Origin: Nocardia vaccinii NBRC 15922
GTDB taxonomy: Bacteria > Actinomycetota > Actinomycetes > Mycobacteriales > Mycobacteriaceae
Direction: 5' to 3'
Assembly (NCBI RefSeq): GCF_001613305.1
Contig: NZ_BDCC01000017.1
Location: 1-64,000 of the forward strand
Length of the DNA: 64,000 nucleotides
A program made the translations under genes and the position numbers. The notes under the pieces were generated by a model. That model searched no databases. It saw nothing but the letters and a program-made list of their open reading frames with translations, and was not told the origin of the DNA. Position 1 is the stretch's first letter; each line of letters starts with the position of its first letter. Below are positions 51,213-60,712 of this stretch, piece by piece.

Positions 51213-53285
51213 ATGCAGTTGCCGTTCGATTCACTGTATCGGCACGGGTTCGCGCGGGTGGCCGTGGCGGTGCCGCAGGTGCGTGTCGCCGATCCGGCCC
51301 ACAACGCCGAGCAGACCGTGACGCTCGCGCGGCGCGCTGCCGCGGACGGGGCGGTGCTGACGGTATTCCCCGAACTGGGGCTGTCCGCCTACACCGCCGA
51401 CGACCTGTTCCATTCCGACGCACTCGATCACGCCGTCGAACAGGCGCTGCGGCGGATCGTCGAGGAGAGCGCCGGGATCGAGACGGTGCTCCTGGTGGGT
51501 GCGCCGGTGCGGGCGCAGGGGCGGCTGTTCAACTGCGGGATCGTGATCGATCGGGGCCGGATTCTCGGGGTGGCGCCCAAGAGTTATCTGCCCAATTATC
51601 GCGAGTTCTACGAGAAGCGGCAGTTCGCCGCCGCGCGCGAGGCGCTCGACAAGGACATCACCGTGGCGGGACAGCGCGTTCCGTTCGGGGCGGATCTGCT
51701 CTTCGCCGCGACGAACGTCCCGGGTTTGGTCTTTCACCTGGAGATCTGCGAGGACGGCTGGGTTCCCTTGCCGCCCAGCGGTTTCGCAGCCCTGGCCGGG
51801 GCCACCGTACTGGTGAACCTGTCGGCGAGCAATATCGTCATCGGCAAGGCCGACTATCGCAGGCAGCTGTGCGCCTCGCATTCCGCTCGGTATGTGGCGG
51901 CCTATCTGTATTCGGCCGCCGGATTCGGCGAATCCACCACCGATTTGGCCTGGGACGGTCAGGCTCTGGTGTGCGAAAACGGCGAATTGCTCGCCGAGGG
52001 CGAGCGTTTCACCGAGACCCCGCAGCTGGTGACCGCGGATCTGGATCTGCGCCGACTGGCCGCGGACCGGCTGCGGATGACCAGTTTCGCCGACAACGTG
52101 CACGATCACCGCGAACGGCTGGCGGATATGCGGCGCATCGAGGTGGAGCTGCCGGTGCCGGCCCATGCGCTCACGTTGCGCCGGACCATTCCCCGATTTC
52201 CTTATGTGCCGGCCGATTCCGCGGTCCGCGACGAACGCTGCGCGGAGGTGCACCACATCCAGGTGACGGGCCTGAGCACCCGACTGGCCGCGACCGGATC
52301 ACAGCGCGTGGTGATCGGCGTGTCCGGCGGACTGGATTCGACATTGGCGCTGATCGTCGCGGTGAAGACGATGGACCGGCTGGGCCTGCCGCGCTCGAAT
52401 GTGCTGGCGTACACCATGCCCGGCTTCGCCACCGGTTCACGCACACGCACCGATGCGCATCGGCTGATGCGGGCGCTGGGCGTCTCGGCGCACGAGATCG
52501 ATATCCGGCCCTCGGCCACCCAGATGCTACGGGATCTGGATCACCCTGCGGCCCAGGGTATTCCGCAGTACGACGTTACCTACGAGAACGTCCAGGCCGG
52601 AGAACGCACCTCGCACCTGTTCCGCCTCGCCAATCAGAACGGCGCGATCGTCATCGGCACCGGTGATCTGAGCGAACTGGCGCTGGGCTGGTGCACCTTC
52701 GGCGTCGGAGATCATATGGCGCACTACAGCGTCAACGCCTCGGTGCCCAAGACCCTGATCAAATACCTGATCGCCTGGGCGGTACGGACCGGCGAACTCG
52801 GCCCGGACGCGGACGAGGTGTTGCGTTCGATCCTGGAGACCGAGATCTCCCCCGAACTCGTACCCGTTGCGGCACAGGATGATCCGGCAGCACAGGACCA
52901 GCCCGGCCAGAGTTCGGAGGCGATGGTCGGGCCGTACGAACTGCAGGACTTCCATCTGTACTACCTGCTGCGATTCGGCTATCTGCCCAGCCGGATCGCC
53001 TATCTGGCCCGGCACGCCTGGTCCGACCGCACCCGCGGTCCGTGGCCTGATCTGATTCCCGAGGCCGACCGGCACGAATACGATCTGCCCACGATCAAAC
53101 ACTGGCTCGCGGAATTCCTTCGGCGCTTCGTCCAGACCAGCCAGTTCAAACGCTCGACGCTGCCCAACGCGCCGAAAGTCGGCTCGGGCGGATCGCTGTC
53201 CCCGCGCGGTGATTGGCGCGCACCCAGCGACGCCGCCGCGACCGCATGGCTGGACGAGCTGGCGCGCAACGTCCCCGACGCCTGA
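51213..53285 (+). CDS. nadE: Glutamine-dependent NAD+ synthetase
   Basis: Amidates nicotinic-acid adenine dinucleotide to NAD+, taking ammonia from glutamine. 690 residues, the two-domain type. The nitrilase-like glutaminase domain has its triad at Glu54 (FPELGLSAY), Lys123 ([18 protein letters not shown]) and Cys179 (EICEDGW). The synthetase domain has the ATP loop [20 protein letters not shown] and later [26 protein letters not shown] lies before the ATG. Flanking genes are unrelated; PnuC (a precursor transporter) is far upstream. Confidence 0.96.
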   Translation: MQLPFDSLYRHGFARVAVAVPQVRVADPAHNAEQTVTLARRAAADGAVLTVFPELGLSAYTADDLFHSDALDHAVEQALRRIVEESAGIETVLLVGAPVRAQGRLFNCGIVIDRGRILGVAPKSYLPNYREFYEKRQFAAAREALDKDITVAGQRVPFGADLLFAATNVPGLVFHLEICEDGWVPLPPSGFAALAGATVLVNLSASNIVIGKADYRRQLCASHSARYVAAYLYSAAGFGESTTDLAWDGQALVCENGELLAEGERFTETPQLVTADLDLRRLAADRLRMTSFADNVHDHRERLADMRRIEVELPVPAHALTLRRTIPRFPYVPADSAVRDERCAEVHHIQVTGLSTRLAATGSQRVVIGVSGGLDSTLALIVAVKTMDRLGLPRSNVLAYTMPGFATGSRTRTDAHRLMRALGVSAHEIDIRPSATQMLRDLDHPAAQGIPQYDVTYENVQAGERTSHLFRLANQNGAIVIGTGDLSELALGWCTFGVGDHMAHYSVNASVPKTLIKYLIAWAVRTGELGPDADEVLRSILETEISPELVPVAAQDDPAAQDQPGQSSEAMVGPYELQDFHLYYLLRFGYLPSRIAYLARHAWSDRTRGPWPDLIPEADRHEYDLPTIKHWLAEFLRRFVQTSQFKRSTLPNAPKVGSGGSLSPRGDWRAPSDAAATAWLDELARNVPDA

Positions 53286-53313
53286 GCGACCGCGGTGACG
53301 ATCAGCTCGCGCG

Positions 53314-54654
53314 CTACCTCGCCACGCCGGGCGCGGGCAGCTCCGGCAGCGCGGTGTCGTACAACCACCGGTTCCACAGCGGCCGCAGCGATGCGGTGCT
53401 GTACCGCCCGGCCAGATCGGCGAAGTCCTCGGTGCTGACCGTCGAATGCCGGTAGCGCGCAGTCCATTCCCGCAACAAACTCGAGAATCCGGGATCGCCG
53501 AGGGACAGCCGCAGGGCGTGCAGGGTCAGCGCGCCGCGCTTGTAGACGCGGTCGTCGAACATCAGCCGAGGGCCCGGATCGCCGATCACGATGTCCTGCG
53601 GTGAGCGGGCGAGGTCGTGCCGTGCCGCGCGGGCGAGATCGTCGGCGCTCGGGCCGCCACTGGCCTCGGACCAGATCCACTCGGCATAACAGGCGAAACC
53701 CTCGTGCAGCCAGATGTCGCGCCACTGCCCCACGGTCAGGCTGTTGCCGAACCACTGGTGCGCCAGCTCGTGCGCGACCAGGCGTTCGGCCCCGCGCCGA
53801 CCGTCGCAGTGGTTCGCTCCGAAAATGGACATCCCCTGCGCCTCGATCGGAATCTCGAGGTCGTCGTCGGTGACCACAACCGTGTACGACCCGAACGGAT
53901 ACGGTCCGAAACGCTCGGTGAACTCGGCCATCATCCGCGGCTGCCGGCCGAAGTCGTGATCGAAGTTCGCCCGCAGACGCGCGGGCAGCACGGCCTGCAT
54001 CGACACGTCGTCGTGCACCGAACCGACCCGATACTTGCGATACGGCCCGATCTGGATCGTCGCCAGATAACTCGCCATCGGCTCGGGCTGGTCGTACACC
54101 CAGGTGGTCTGGCTGGCCTTGGTCTGCTTACGCACCAGCGCGCCGTTGGCGACGGCGTAGTAGGGCGAGTCCGTGGTGATCGAAATCCGGTAGCTGGCTT
54201 TGGAACTCGGGTGGTCGTCGCACGGGAACCAGGACGCGGCCCCATTGGGCTGACTGGCCACCAGCGCACCCTCGGTCAACTCCTCCCAGCCGACCTCACC
54301 CCACGGTCCGCGCACCGGCGCGGGCGTGCCCCCGTATTGCACCGCGATGACCAGGGCGCCGCCCGAGGGCACCTTCTGCGCAGGAGTGACGGTGAGTTTG
54401 CCGCGATGATGGGTGTACTTCGCGGCCTTGGCCCCGTTCACGAAAACCTTTGTCACACCGAGTGATTGCGACAGGTCCAGCGCGAACCGCGGCTGCACCG
54501 CGGTCGTCACGGCGGTGATCGTCGCGCGGCCGGAGAGCCGGTTGCTGGACACCTTGTAGACCAGATCCAGCTCGTACCGGGAGACCCGGTAGCCGCGATT
54601 GCCGTTCTGCGGGAGATATTCGTCGATGGGCGGCAGGTAGAACTTGTCCACCAT
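53314..54654 (-). CDS. M1-family zinc metallopeptidase
   Basis: 446 residues: the N-terminal beta domain and the thermolysin-like catalytic domain, without the C-terminal helical domain of full-length PepN. The zinc site is HELAH at 295-299 with the third ligand Glu318 (WLHEGFACYAEW). The exopeptidase GAMEN motif is replaced by EAQGMS (271-276). No signal peptide. The start ATG at 54654 shares one base with the stop of the Pls-like gene (TGATG), so the peptidase is translationally coupled to it. Aminopeptidase activity on an oligo- or poly-amino acid made by its partner is an inference. Confidence 0.9.
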   Translation of the reverse strand: MVDKFYLPPIDEYLPQNGNRGYRVSRYELDLVYKVSSNRLSGRATITAVTTAVQPRFALDLSQSLGVTKVFVNGAKAAKYTHHRGKLTVTPAQKVPSGGALVIAVQYGGTPAPVRGPWGEVGWEELTEGALVASQPNGAASWFPCDDHPSSKASYRISITTDSPYYAVANGALVRKQTKASQTTWVYDQPEPMASYLATIQIGPYRKYRVGSVHDDVSMQAVLPARLRANFDHDFGRQPRMMAEFTERFGPYPFGSYTVVVTDDDLEIPIEAQGMSIFGANHCDGRRGAERLVAHELAHQWFGNSLTVGQWRDIWLHEGFACYAEWIWSEASGGPSADDLARAARHDLARSPQDIVIGDPGPRLMFDDRVYKRGALTLHALRLSLGDPGFSSLLREWTARYRHSTVSTEDFADLAGRYSTASLRPLWNRWLYDTALPELPAPGVAR

Positions 54655-57600
54655 CAACGACGCCCCTGCCTGTCCGGCCACGGCGCGATCGGATTGCCCT
54701 GCCACCGGGTCGAATCGGGAACCGTATCACCGCGCATCACCAGCGATGCCGGGCCGACCGTCGCACCGGAGCCGATCCGCGCCGCGGGCAACGCCACGCA
54801 GTGCGGGCCCAGCGTGGCCCCCGCCTCGAGTGTCACCGTATCCATGGCCATGATCCGATCATGAAACAGGTGTGTCTGCACTACACATCCGCGTTCCACG
54901 GTCGCGCCGTCGCCGAGCGTCACCAGATCCGCCTCGGGGAGCCAATAGGATTCGCACCACACACCGCGGCCGATCTTCGCGCCCAGGCCGCGCAGCCAGA
55001 TGTTCATCACCGCGGTGCCGGTGGCCGCGCGGGCGAACCACGGCGCGGCAACGGTTTCCACGAAGGCGTCCGACACCTCGTTGCGCCAGACGAACGAACT
55101 CCACAGCGGATGCTCCACCTGCTCGATCCGGCCGATCAGCAGCCATTTCGCGGTCACCGCACAGGCACCGGCGAATACACCGGCAAGGAGCAGGACCACA
55201 CCGGAAGCCAGTGCCGCGAACCAGTATCCGACGGTCGCGGCGGCCCAGGCCAGGGTGAACAGCACGCCCAGACCGATGCCGAAGGTCACCATCACCGGGA
55301 GCAACCGGCAGGTCTCGACGATGCCGCGCGCCACCCGCAGCCGCGCGGGCGGATCGAAGGTGCGCGCGGTATCGGAGTCACCGGCGGCGCGCCGCAACCG
55401 AACCGGCGGGCTGCCCAGCCACGACGAGCCCGCCTTGGCCTTCTCCGGCGCGGCCGACAGGACCGCGACCAGACCGTTCTTCGGCACCCGGCGGCCCGGT
55501 GCGGTCATACCCGAGTTACCCAGGAAGGCCCGCTTGCCCACCTTCGCCGCACCGATGCGCATCCAGCCGCCGCCCAGTTCGTAACTGGCGATCATGGTGT
55601 CGTCGGCCAGGAACGCGCCGTCCGCGACGGTGGTGAACTTGGGCAGCAACAGCACCGTCGAGGCCTCCACGCCCTTGCCGATATCCGCGCCGAGCAGACG
55701 CAGCCACACCGGCGTCAGCAGGCTCGCGTACAGCGGGAACAGGAACGTTCGCGCGGAGTCCATCAGGCGTTCGGTGGTCCACACCTGCCAGCCGACCCGG
55801 CTTCGGACCGGGTAGTAGCCCTCCTGCAGGCCGATGCTCAGCAGCCGCACCGCGACGACGGTCGCCGCGGCGAAGACCGCCAGACTCAGCACCGTGGCGA
55901 CCGGCAGCATCGCATAGGCGTGCCCGAGGGCGGCCGCACCCGTGCGATCGTCGCGAATCCACCAGGCCAGCAGCAGACCGCCGACCGCGAGACCCAGCAC
56001 CGGCATCGCGGCCAGCGCCATCGAGGTCAGGCCGAAGGCGATCACCCAGTGCGCGGCCCGCGCGGGGGTGCGCGCCGGCCAGGGATGTTCGGCTTTGCCG
56101 ATCTTCACCGCGGGCGAACCCGCCCACTCCTGGGCCGCCTTCACCTTTCCGAACACCGCGGACCCCGGCGCCACGACGGCATTCTTGCCGATCACCGCAC
56201 CGGGTAGCAGCGTCGAGCGCGAGCCGATCACCGCACCCGCGCCGATCCGGATACCGCCGATGTGCACCACATCGCCATCGATCCAGTGCCCGGACAGATC
56301 GACCTCGGGTTCGACGCTACAGCCGTCGCCGAGTTCGAGCATGCCGGTGACCGGCGGCAGCGTGTGCAGGTCCACGCCCTCGCCGACCTTGGCGCCCAGC
56401 GCCCGCGCGAACGGCACCATCCACGGCGCGCCGGACAGGTTCTCCGCACCGCTGGCCTCGGACAATCGCACCGCCGCCCACAGTCGAAGATGGACCGCGC
56501 CGCCACGCGGATAACTGCCGGGCCGCACACCCCACAGCAGCGTCCTGGCCCCGGCCACGCAGATCGACATGCGGCCCAGCGGGGTGATGAACAAGACGAA
56601 TCCCACCACCAGCCACCACCACGACAGCACCGGCAGCCACGGCAGCGAACCGGACCAGCCGGCGATATTGGTGACGATGCCCAGCCAAGTCACCCACTGC
56701 AATCCGGTCAGCGTCGTCAGCGGCACCAGCGTGAGCACCTGTGTCCACTGTGCCCAGCGCGGTGTGGGTTCCACGGAGCGCGGTAGCACCGTTGCCGCCG
56801 GCGCCGCGGCGTCGAGCCGCTCCGCGAGCGCGCCGAGTCGAGGGTGGTCGTAGAGGTCCGCGACGGTCACCTCGGGAAAACGCTCGCGCAGCGCGGTCAC
56901 CAACTGCGCGGCCGACAGCGATCCGCCGCCGAGGTCGAAGAAATCGGCCCGCGGGTCGTTGGCCTCCGCGCCGAGTATCGAATTCCACAGTCCCGCAAGC
57001 CATTGCGCGGTGCCTTCGAGTTCGCTCGCGGGTCCGGGTTCCGAGCCGGCACCGGGCAGCGGCCAGGGCAGGGCATTGCGGTCGACCTTGCCCGAGGTCC
57101 GGGTCGGCAGTTCGTCGAGGACCGCCAGACGCGGCACCAGGGGTGCGGGCAGCTGTTCGGCCAGGTGCGCGCGAGCGGCCTGGACATCGAAGTCCGGGGC
57201 GGCGCTGGCCAGGTACCCGACCAGAATCCGGTTGCCCGCCTTCGTGGTCCGCACCGCGCACGCCGCCCCGCTGACGCCGGGCAGATTCTGCAATGCGGTA
57301 TCGATCTCGCCGAGTTCGATCCGGCGGCCGCCGATCTTGACCTGATCGTCGGCGCGGCCCAGGAAGAGCAGCCCGGTGCCGTCGAAGCGGACCAGATCAC
57401 CGCTGCGATATGCGCGCTGCCAGCCGAGAGCCGGCATGGGAGCGTACTTCTCGGCGTCCTTGGCGACATCGAGATAACGGGCCAAGCCGACGCCGCCGAT
57501 CACCAGCTCGCCGGAATCCCCGTCGGCCACCGGCTCTCCCGAGACCGGGTCGACCACGGCCAGATCCCAACCGTCCAGCGGCAATCCGATCCGCACGGGC

Positions 57601-58577
57601 CCCTGCCCGGTGAGCAGGGCAGCGCAGGCCACCACCGTGGCCTCGGTGGGACCGTAGGTGTTCCACACCTCCCGCTCGCCGCTGCCGGCGAGCCGCTCGG
57701 CCAGCTCCGGCGGGACGGCCTCACCGCCGAAGATCAACAGCCGCACCGCATCCAGCGCCTCGGCGGGCCACGTCGCGGCCAGTGTGGGGACCGTGGACAC
57801 GACGCTGATCTCCCGGCGCACCAGCCACGGACCCAGATCCATACCGCTGCGCACCAGCGCGCGGGGCGCGGGCACCAGGCACGCGCCGTGCCGCCACGCC
57901 AGCCACATCTCCTCACAGGAGGCGTCGAAGGCGACCGAGAGCCCGGCCAGTACTCGATCGCCGGGCCCGATCGGCTTGTCCTGCAAGAACATCCGGGCCT
58001 CGGCGTCGACGAAGGCGGCGGCGTTGCGGTGCGTGACCGCCACGCCCTTCGGCGTCCCGGTAGAGCCGGAGGTGAAGATGATCCAGGCGTCGTCACCGGG
58101 CTCGGGCACGGAATCCGGGGCGGACTCGGCCCCGCTCGCGTGGCCCGTCGCGGCGATTCCGGTGGCCGTCACGATCGCGCCGACGCGGGCCTCGCCGAAG
58201 ACGAGCTGGGCACGCTCGTCGGGATCGTCGGCGTCCACGGGTACATAGGCGGCTCCGACATACAGCACCGCGAGAATGGTCACGTACAGCTCGGCGGTGC
58301 CCGAGGGAATGCGGACCCCGACTCGGTCACCCCGGCGCACCCCGGCCGCGCGCAGCCGGTCGGCGGTGTCGTCGACCTCGGCGAGCAGTTCGGCGTAGCT
58401 GAGCACATCGGAGCCGTCGTCGAGGGCGGGTGCGTCGGGGTGAACCTCGGCGGTCGCGGCCAGAACGTCGACGAGGGTGCGTGGCGGCGCGGCGTGCGCG
58501 GATCGCAGCAGAGGCGAAGGCGATGAACCCTGCGGGCCCGATACCTGCGGCCGTGAAACGTCCCACTGGAGCGTCAC
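54654..58577 (-). CDS. Pls/PosA-type single-module NRPS (poly-amino-acid synthetase-like)
   Basis: 1307 residues. The adenylation domain (about 30-500) has A3 IIFTSGSTGTPKGVAVTH, A4 SVAFDASCEEMW with Asp218 in the place that contacts the alpha-amino group, A5 NTYGPTEAT, A7/A8 GRADDQVKIGGRRIELGEID and A10 Lys497 (RTSGKVDR). The carrier domain has FFDLGGGSLSAAQL with Ser553. The remaining 700 residues hold several membrane helices and left-handed beta-helix stretches (IGSRSTLLPGAVIGKNAVVA), as in epsilon-poly-lysine synthetase; no ordinary C or TE domain. GTG start with AAAGGTGG. Coupled to the M1 peptidase. The amino acid polymerised cannot be read from sequence. Confidence 0.9.
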   Translation of the reverse strand: MTLQWDVSRPQVSGPQGSSPSPLLRSAHAAPPRTLVDVLAATAEVHPDAPALDDGSDVLSYAELLAEVDDTADRLRAAGVRRGDRVGVRIPSGTAELYVTILAVLYVGAAYVPVDADDPDERAQLVFGEARVGAIVTATGIAATGHASGAESAPDSVPEPGDDAWIIFTSGSTGTPKGVAVTHRNAAAFVDAEARMFLQDKPIGPGDRVLAGLSVAFDASCEEMWLAWRHGACLVPAPRALVRSGMDLGPWLVRREISVVSTVPTLAATWPAEALDAVRLLIFGGEAVPPELAERLAGSGEREVWNTYGPTEATVVACAALLTGQGPVRIGLPLDGWDLAVVDPVSGEPVADGDSGELVIGGVGLARYLDVAKDAEKYAPMPALGWQRAYRSGDLVRFDGTGLLFLGRADDQVKIGGRRIELGEIDTALQNLPGVSGAACAVRTTKAGNRILVGYLASAAPDFDVQAARAHLAEQLPAPLVPRLAVLDELPTRTSGKVDRNALPWPLPGAGSEPGPASELEGTAQWLAGLWNSILGAEANDPRADFFDLGGGSLSAAQLVTALRERFPEVTVADLYDHPRLGALAERLDAAAPAATVLPRSVEPTPRWAQWTQVLTLVPLTTLTGLQWVTWLGIVTNIAGWSGSLPWLPVLSWWWLVVGFVLFITPLGRMSICVAGARTLLWGVRPGSYPRGGAVHLRLWAAVRLSEASGAENLSGAPWMVPFARALGAKVGEGVDLHTLPPVTGMLELGDGCSVEPEVDLSGHWIDGDVVHIGGIRIGAGAVIGSRSTLLPGAVIGKNAVVAPGSAVFGKVKAAQEWAGSPAVKIGKAEHPWPARTPARAAHWVIAFGLTSMALAAMPVLGLAVGGLLLAWWIRDDRTGAAALGHAYAMLPVATVLSLAVFAAATVVAVRLLSIGLQEGYYPVRSRVGWQVWTTERLMDSARTFLFPLYASLLTPVWLRLLGADIGKGVEASTVLLLPKFTTVADGAFLADDTMIASYELGGGWMRIGAAKVGKRAFLGNSGMTAPGRRVPKNGLVAVLSAAPEKAKAGSSWLGSPPVRLRRAAGDSDTARTFDPPARLRVARGIVETCRLLPVMVTFGIGLGVLFTLAWAAATVGYWFAALASGVVLLLAGVFAGACAVTAKWLLIGRIEQVEHPLWSSFVWRNEVSDAFVETVAAPWFARAATGTAVMNIWLRGLGAKIGRGVWCESYWLPEADLVTLGDGATVERGCVVQTHLFHDRIMAMDTVTLEAGATLGPHCVALPAARIGSGATVGPASLVMRGDTVPDSTRWQGNPIAPWPDRQGRR

Positions 58578-58907
58578 GTACTGTCCACCTTTCCGGATCG
58601 GCGCCGAGCGCGCGCAACCCGTTGTCTCACGTCAGGGTTACCGGTGCGCAAACGCAACGCTTCCGTTCACCTCCCCCACTCACCGGGGCGGGCAGTCCCT
58701 GCCGGACGAATCGTCCCGATTCGCCGGGCCTATTGTCCCAGGTCGTCGGAATAGTTGCGGTGGAGGGTTCTCCGGTCGTCGAGTATTTGCCGGCGATCAG
58801 CTCACACAGGCGGCACCCGATGAATTCTCATGGCGTTCACAGCGACGGCCCGGATGCTCGGTGGAACGCGAGCCGACAGTGCGCTCGCACGAGCGAACAG
58901 GAATGCC
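58578..58907. other. Divergent intergenic region between the Pls-like gene and the redox operon
   Basis: 330 bases between divergent starts. An in-frame ATG at 58830 could extend the next protein by 26 residues, but the sequence there reads less like a signal region. No gene or strong hairpin was seen; promoters for both operons must lie here, but no clear -35/-10 pair could be placed. Confidence 0.45.
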
Positions 58908-59204
58908 ATGGCGTCATCGGATCCCGGCCGGCGGGCCGGCCGCACCGCGACCCGGATACTGGCGGCACTCGGCGTCGCCGGAACCATCGGCGCGGCGGCA
59001 CTGGCCTACACGGACACCCACGCCGCGACCGCGAGCACCGGTACGAGCAGCAGCAACAGCGGTACCACCAGCGGTGACAGCAGTACGAGCACGACCCGGA
59101 ACGGCGTCTCCTCCGACGATTCCGGCACCTCGTCGGGAACCGGAACCGTCCCGCAGATCGGGACCGGCTCGGGCGACGCGCACGCGCGATCGGCCGGATC
59201 ATGA
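58908..59204 (+). CDS. Small Ser/Thr-rich membrane-anchored protein
   Basis: 98 residues from the ATG at 58908 (ACAGGAA just upstream); alternative ATG at 58830. Residues 1-16 are basic, 17-34 form one helix (TRILAALGVAGTIGAAALAY), and the rest is almost entirely Ser, Thr, Gly and Asp, ending GDAHARSAGS. The helix with a positive N-side predicts an extracytoplasmic tail. FMN-binding proteins of this kind of operon have a similar anchor and linker followed by an FMN_bind domain, which is absent here. It overlaps apbE by 4 bases (ATGA). The Dxx(S/T)-like runs such as GDSSTSTT could be ApbE targets, but this is speculation. Confidence 0.7.
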   Translation: MASSDPGRRAGRTATRILAALGVAGTIGAAALAYTDTHAATASTGTSSSNSGTTSGDSSTSTTRNGVSSDDSGTSSGTGTVPQIGTGSGDAHARSAGS

Positions 59205-60133
59205 CCGCGCCGACGCTCGAGCCGGACCGCACCGCGGCGGCCGACTGGCCGGTGTGGAGTACCCAGGCCCGGCTGGTGGTGACCGATCCCGCAGATCTCG
59301 ACAGCGCCCGGGAGGCGGTGTGCGAATACCTCGACGCCGTCGATCGCGCCTGCAGCCGGTTCCGTGACGATTCCGAGCTCAGCGGGCTGAATGCGCGGCA
59401 GGGCCGGCCGGCCGCCGTCGGCCCCCTGCTCGCGGAGTACCTGCACGCGGCGCTCGCGGTGGCCGAGGACACCGCGGGAGACGTGGATCCCACGATCGGC
59501 GCGGCGCTCGCGCGACTGGGTTACGACCGGGATTACGCGCTCGTCGCGGGCACGGACACGGCGGAGCCGATCCAGGTGGTCTTCACCCCGCGCACGGACT
59601 GGACGACGGTGTTGCTCGACGAGCGGACCGTGACGGTGCCGCGCGGTGTCCGGCTGGACCTGGGCGCCACCGCCAAGGCGATCGCGGCCGACCGGTGTGC
59701 GCAGCTGGTCGCCGATCGTTTCGGCTGCGGGACGCTGGTCAGCCTCGGCGGTGATATCGCCACCGCGGGGGCGGCGCCCGCGGGCGGCTGGCAGATCGAG
59801 GTTCGCGACGGTCCGGGCGAGCCCGGCTGCCGGATCAGCCTGCCCGCGGGCGCGGCGCTGGCCACCTCCAGCACGTTGCGGCGGCAGTGGAAGCGCGGCG
59901 GTCATCTGGTCCATCACATCGTCGATCCGCGAACTGGCATCGCCGCCGAAAACATTTGGCGCACAGTCTCGGTCGTCGCGAACGACTGCCTGACGGCCAA
60001 TGCGGCCGCCACCGCGGCCGTGGTGCGCGGACGCGACGCGCTCGGGCCACTGCAGCTATCCGGATCGCCCGCGCGGCTGGTCGACCGCGACGGGCGGATC
60101 ACCACCCTCGGCGGCTGGCCCGCGGAACGGTAG
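59201..60133 (+). CDS. apbE: FAD:protein FMN transferase (ApbE)
   Basis: Cleaves FAD and attaches FMN covalently to a Thr or Ser of partner proteins, usually outside the cytoplasmic membrane. 310 residues. Core blocks are FRDDSELSGLNARQG, AVAEDTAGDVDPTIGAALAR with the conserved Asp-Pro-Thr, RLDLGATAKAIAADRCAQLV, LVSLGGDIATAGAAPAGGWQ and HHIVDPRTGIAAENIWRTVS with the metal-binding stretch. No signal peptide is visible, so it may act inside the cell. Coupled to the small gene before it; the next gene starts 9 bases after its stop. Confidence 0.92.
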   Translation: MTAPTLEPDRTAAADWPVWSTQARLVVTDPADLDSAREAVCEYLDAVDRACSRFRDDSELSGLNARQGRPAAVGPLLAEYLHAALAVAEDTAGDVDPTIGAALARLGYDRDYALVAGTDTAEPIQVVFTPRTDWTTVLLDERTVTVPRGVRLDLGATAKAIAADRCAQLVADRFGCGTLVSLGGDIATAGAAPAGGWQIEVRDGPGEPGCRISLPAGAALATSSTLRRQWKRGGHLVHHIVDPRTGIAAENIWRTVSVVANDCLTANAAATAAVVRGRDALGPLQLSGSPARLVDRDGRITTLGGWPAER

Positions 60134-60142
60134 GGGGACATC

Positions 60143-60712
60143 ATGGGAGATACGGCAATGGCCCAGGCGCTGTGGGCCTTCGGGCGCGGCAGCGGAGTCG
60201 CCGCGCTGGTCGTGCTGACCGTCGCGGTCGTCGTCGGCATCGCGGCGCGCTCGGGACGTGCGATCGCGTTGCCCCGCAGCGCGATCGCCGATCTGCATCG
60301 CGGCGCGTCGCTCATCGCCTGCACGCTCGTCAGCATCCACGTGCTGAGCCTGCTCGCCGATCCCGACGCACAGTTGCGGCTGATCGACATCGTGGTGCCC
60401 TTCGCCGCGGATTACCGACCGGTGTGGATGGGACTGGGCACCGTCGCGGTCGATCTGCTCGTCGCGGTGGTCGTCTCGGCGCTGCTGCGGCACCGGCTCG
60501 GCCCGCGGACGTTCCGCCGGATCCACTGGGCCGCATACGGTTTGTGGCCGGTGGCATTGATCCACGCGCTGGGGACCGGCACCGACGCGACGCGCCCGTG
60601 GATGCTCACCATCGCCGGGATCTGCGTTCTCGCCGTCGCCGCCGCCGTGACCTGGCGGACCGCGGCGGATTTCACCGAATTCGGACGGATACAGCGAAGG
60701 AGTGCGCGATGA
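60143..60712 (+). CDS. Ferric-reductase-like heme b membrane protein
   Basis: 189 residues with about five or six hydrophobic helices. The family is the ferric-reductase transmembrane component (FRD/YedZ-like): candidate heme-ligating histidines sit in IADLHRGASLIACTLVSIHV on one helix and in FRRIHWAAYGLWPVALIHAL on another, each pair spaced so as to bind hemes on both membrane faces. No flavodoxin-reductase domain is attached; the flavin and Fe-S functions are supplied by neighbouring genes. RBS AGGGGGA overlaps the apbE stop. Its last bases overlap the NuoF-like gene (ATGA). Confidence 0.85.
   Translation: MGDTAMAQALWAFGRGSGVAALVVLTVAVVVGIAARSGRAIALPRSAIADLHRGASLIACTLVSIHVLSLLADPDAQLRLIDIVVPFAADYRPVWMGLGTVAVDLLVAVVVSALLRHRLGPRTFRRIHWAAYGLWPVALIHALGTGTDATRPWMLTIAGICVLAVAAAVTWRTAADFTEFGRIQRRSAR

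Noticed and set aside
58830..58907. Earlier ATG (58830) for the Ser/Thr-rich protein
   Set aside because: The extra 26 residues lack signal-region character, and AGGA precedes the later ATG at 58908.
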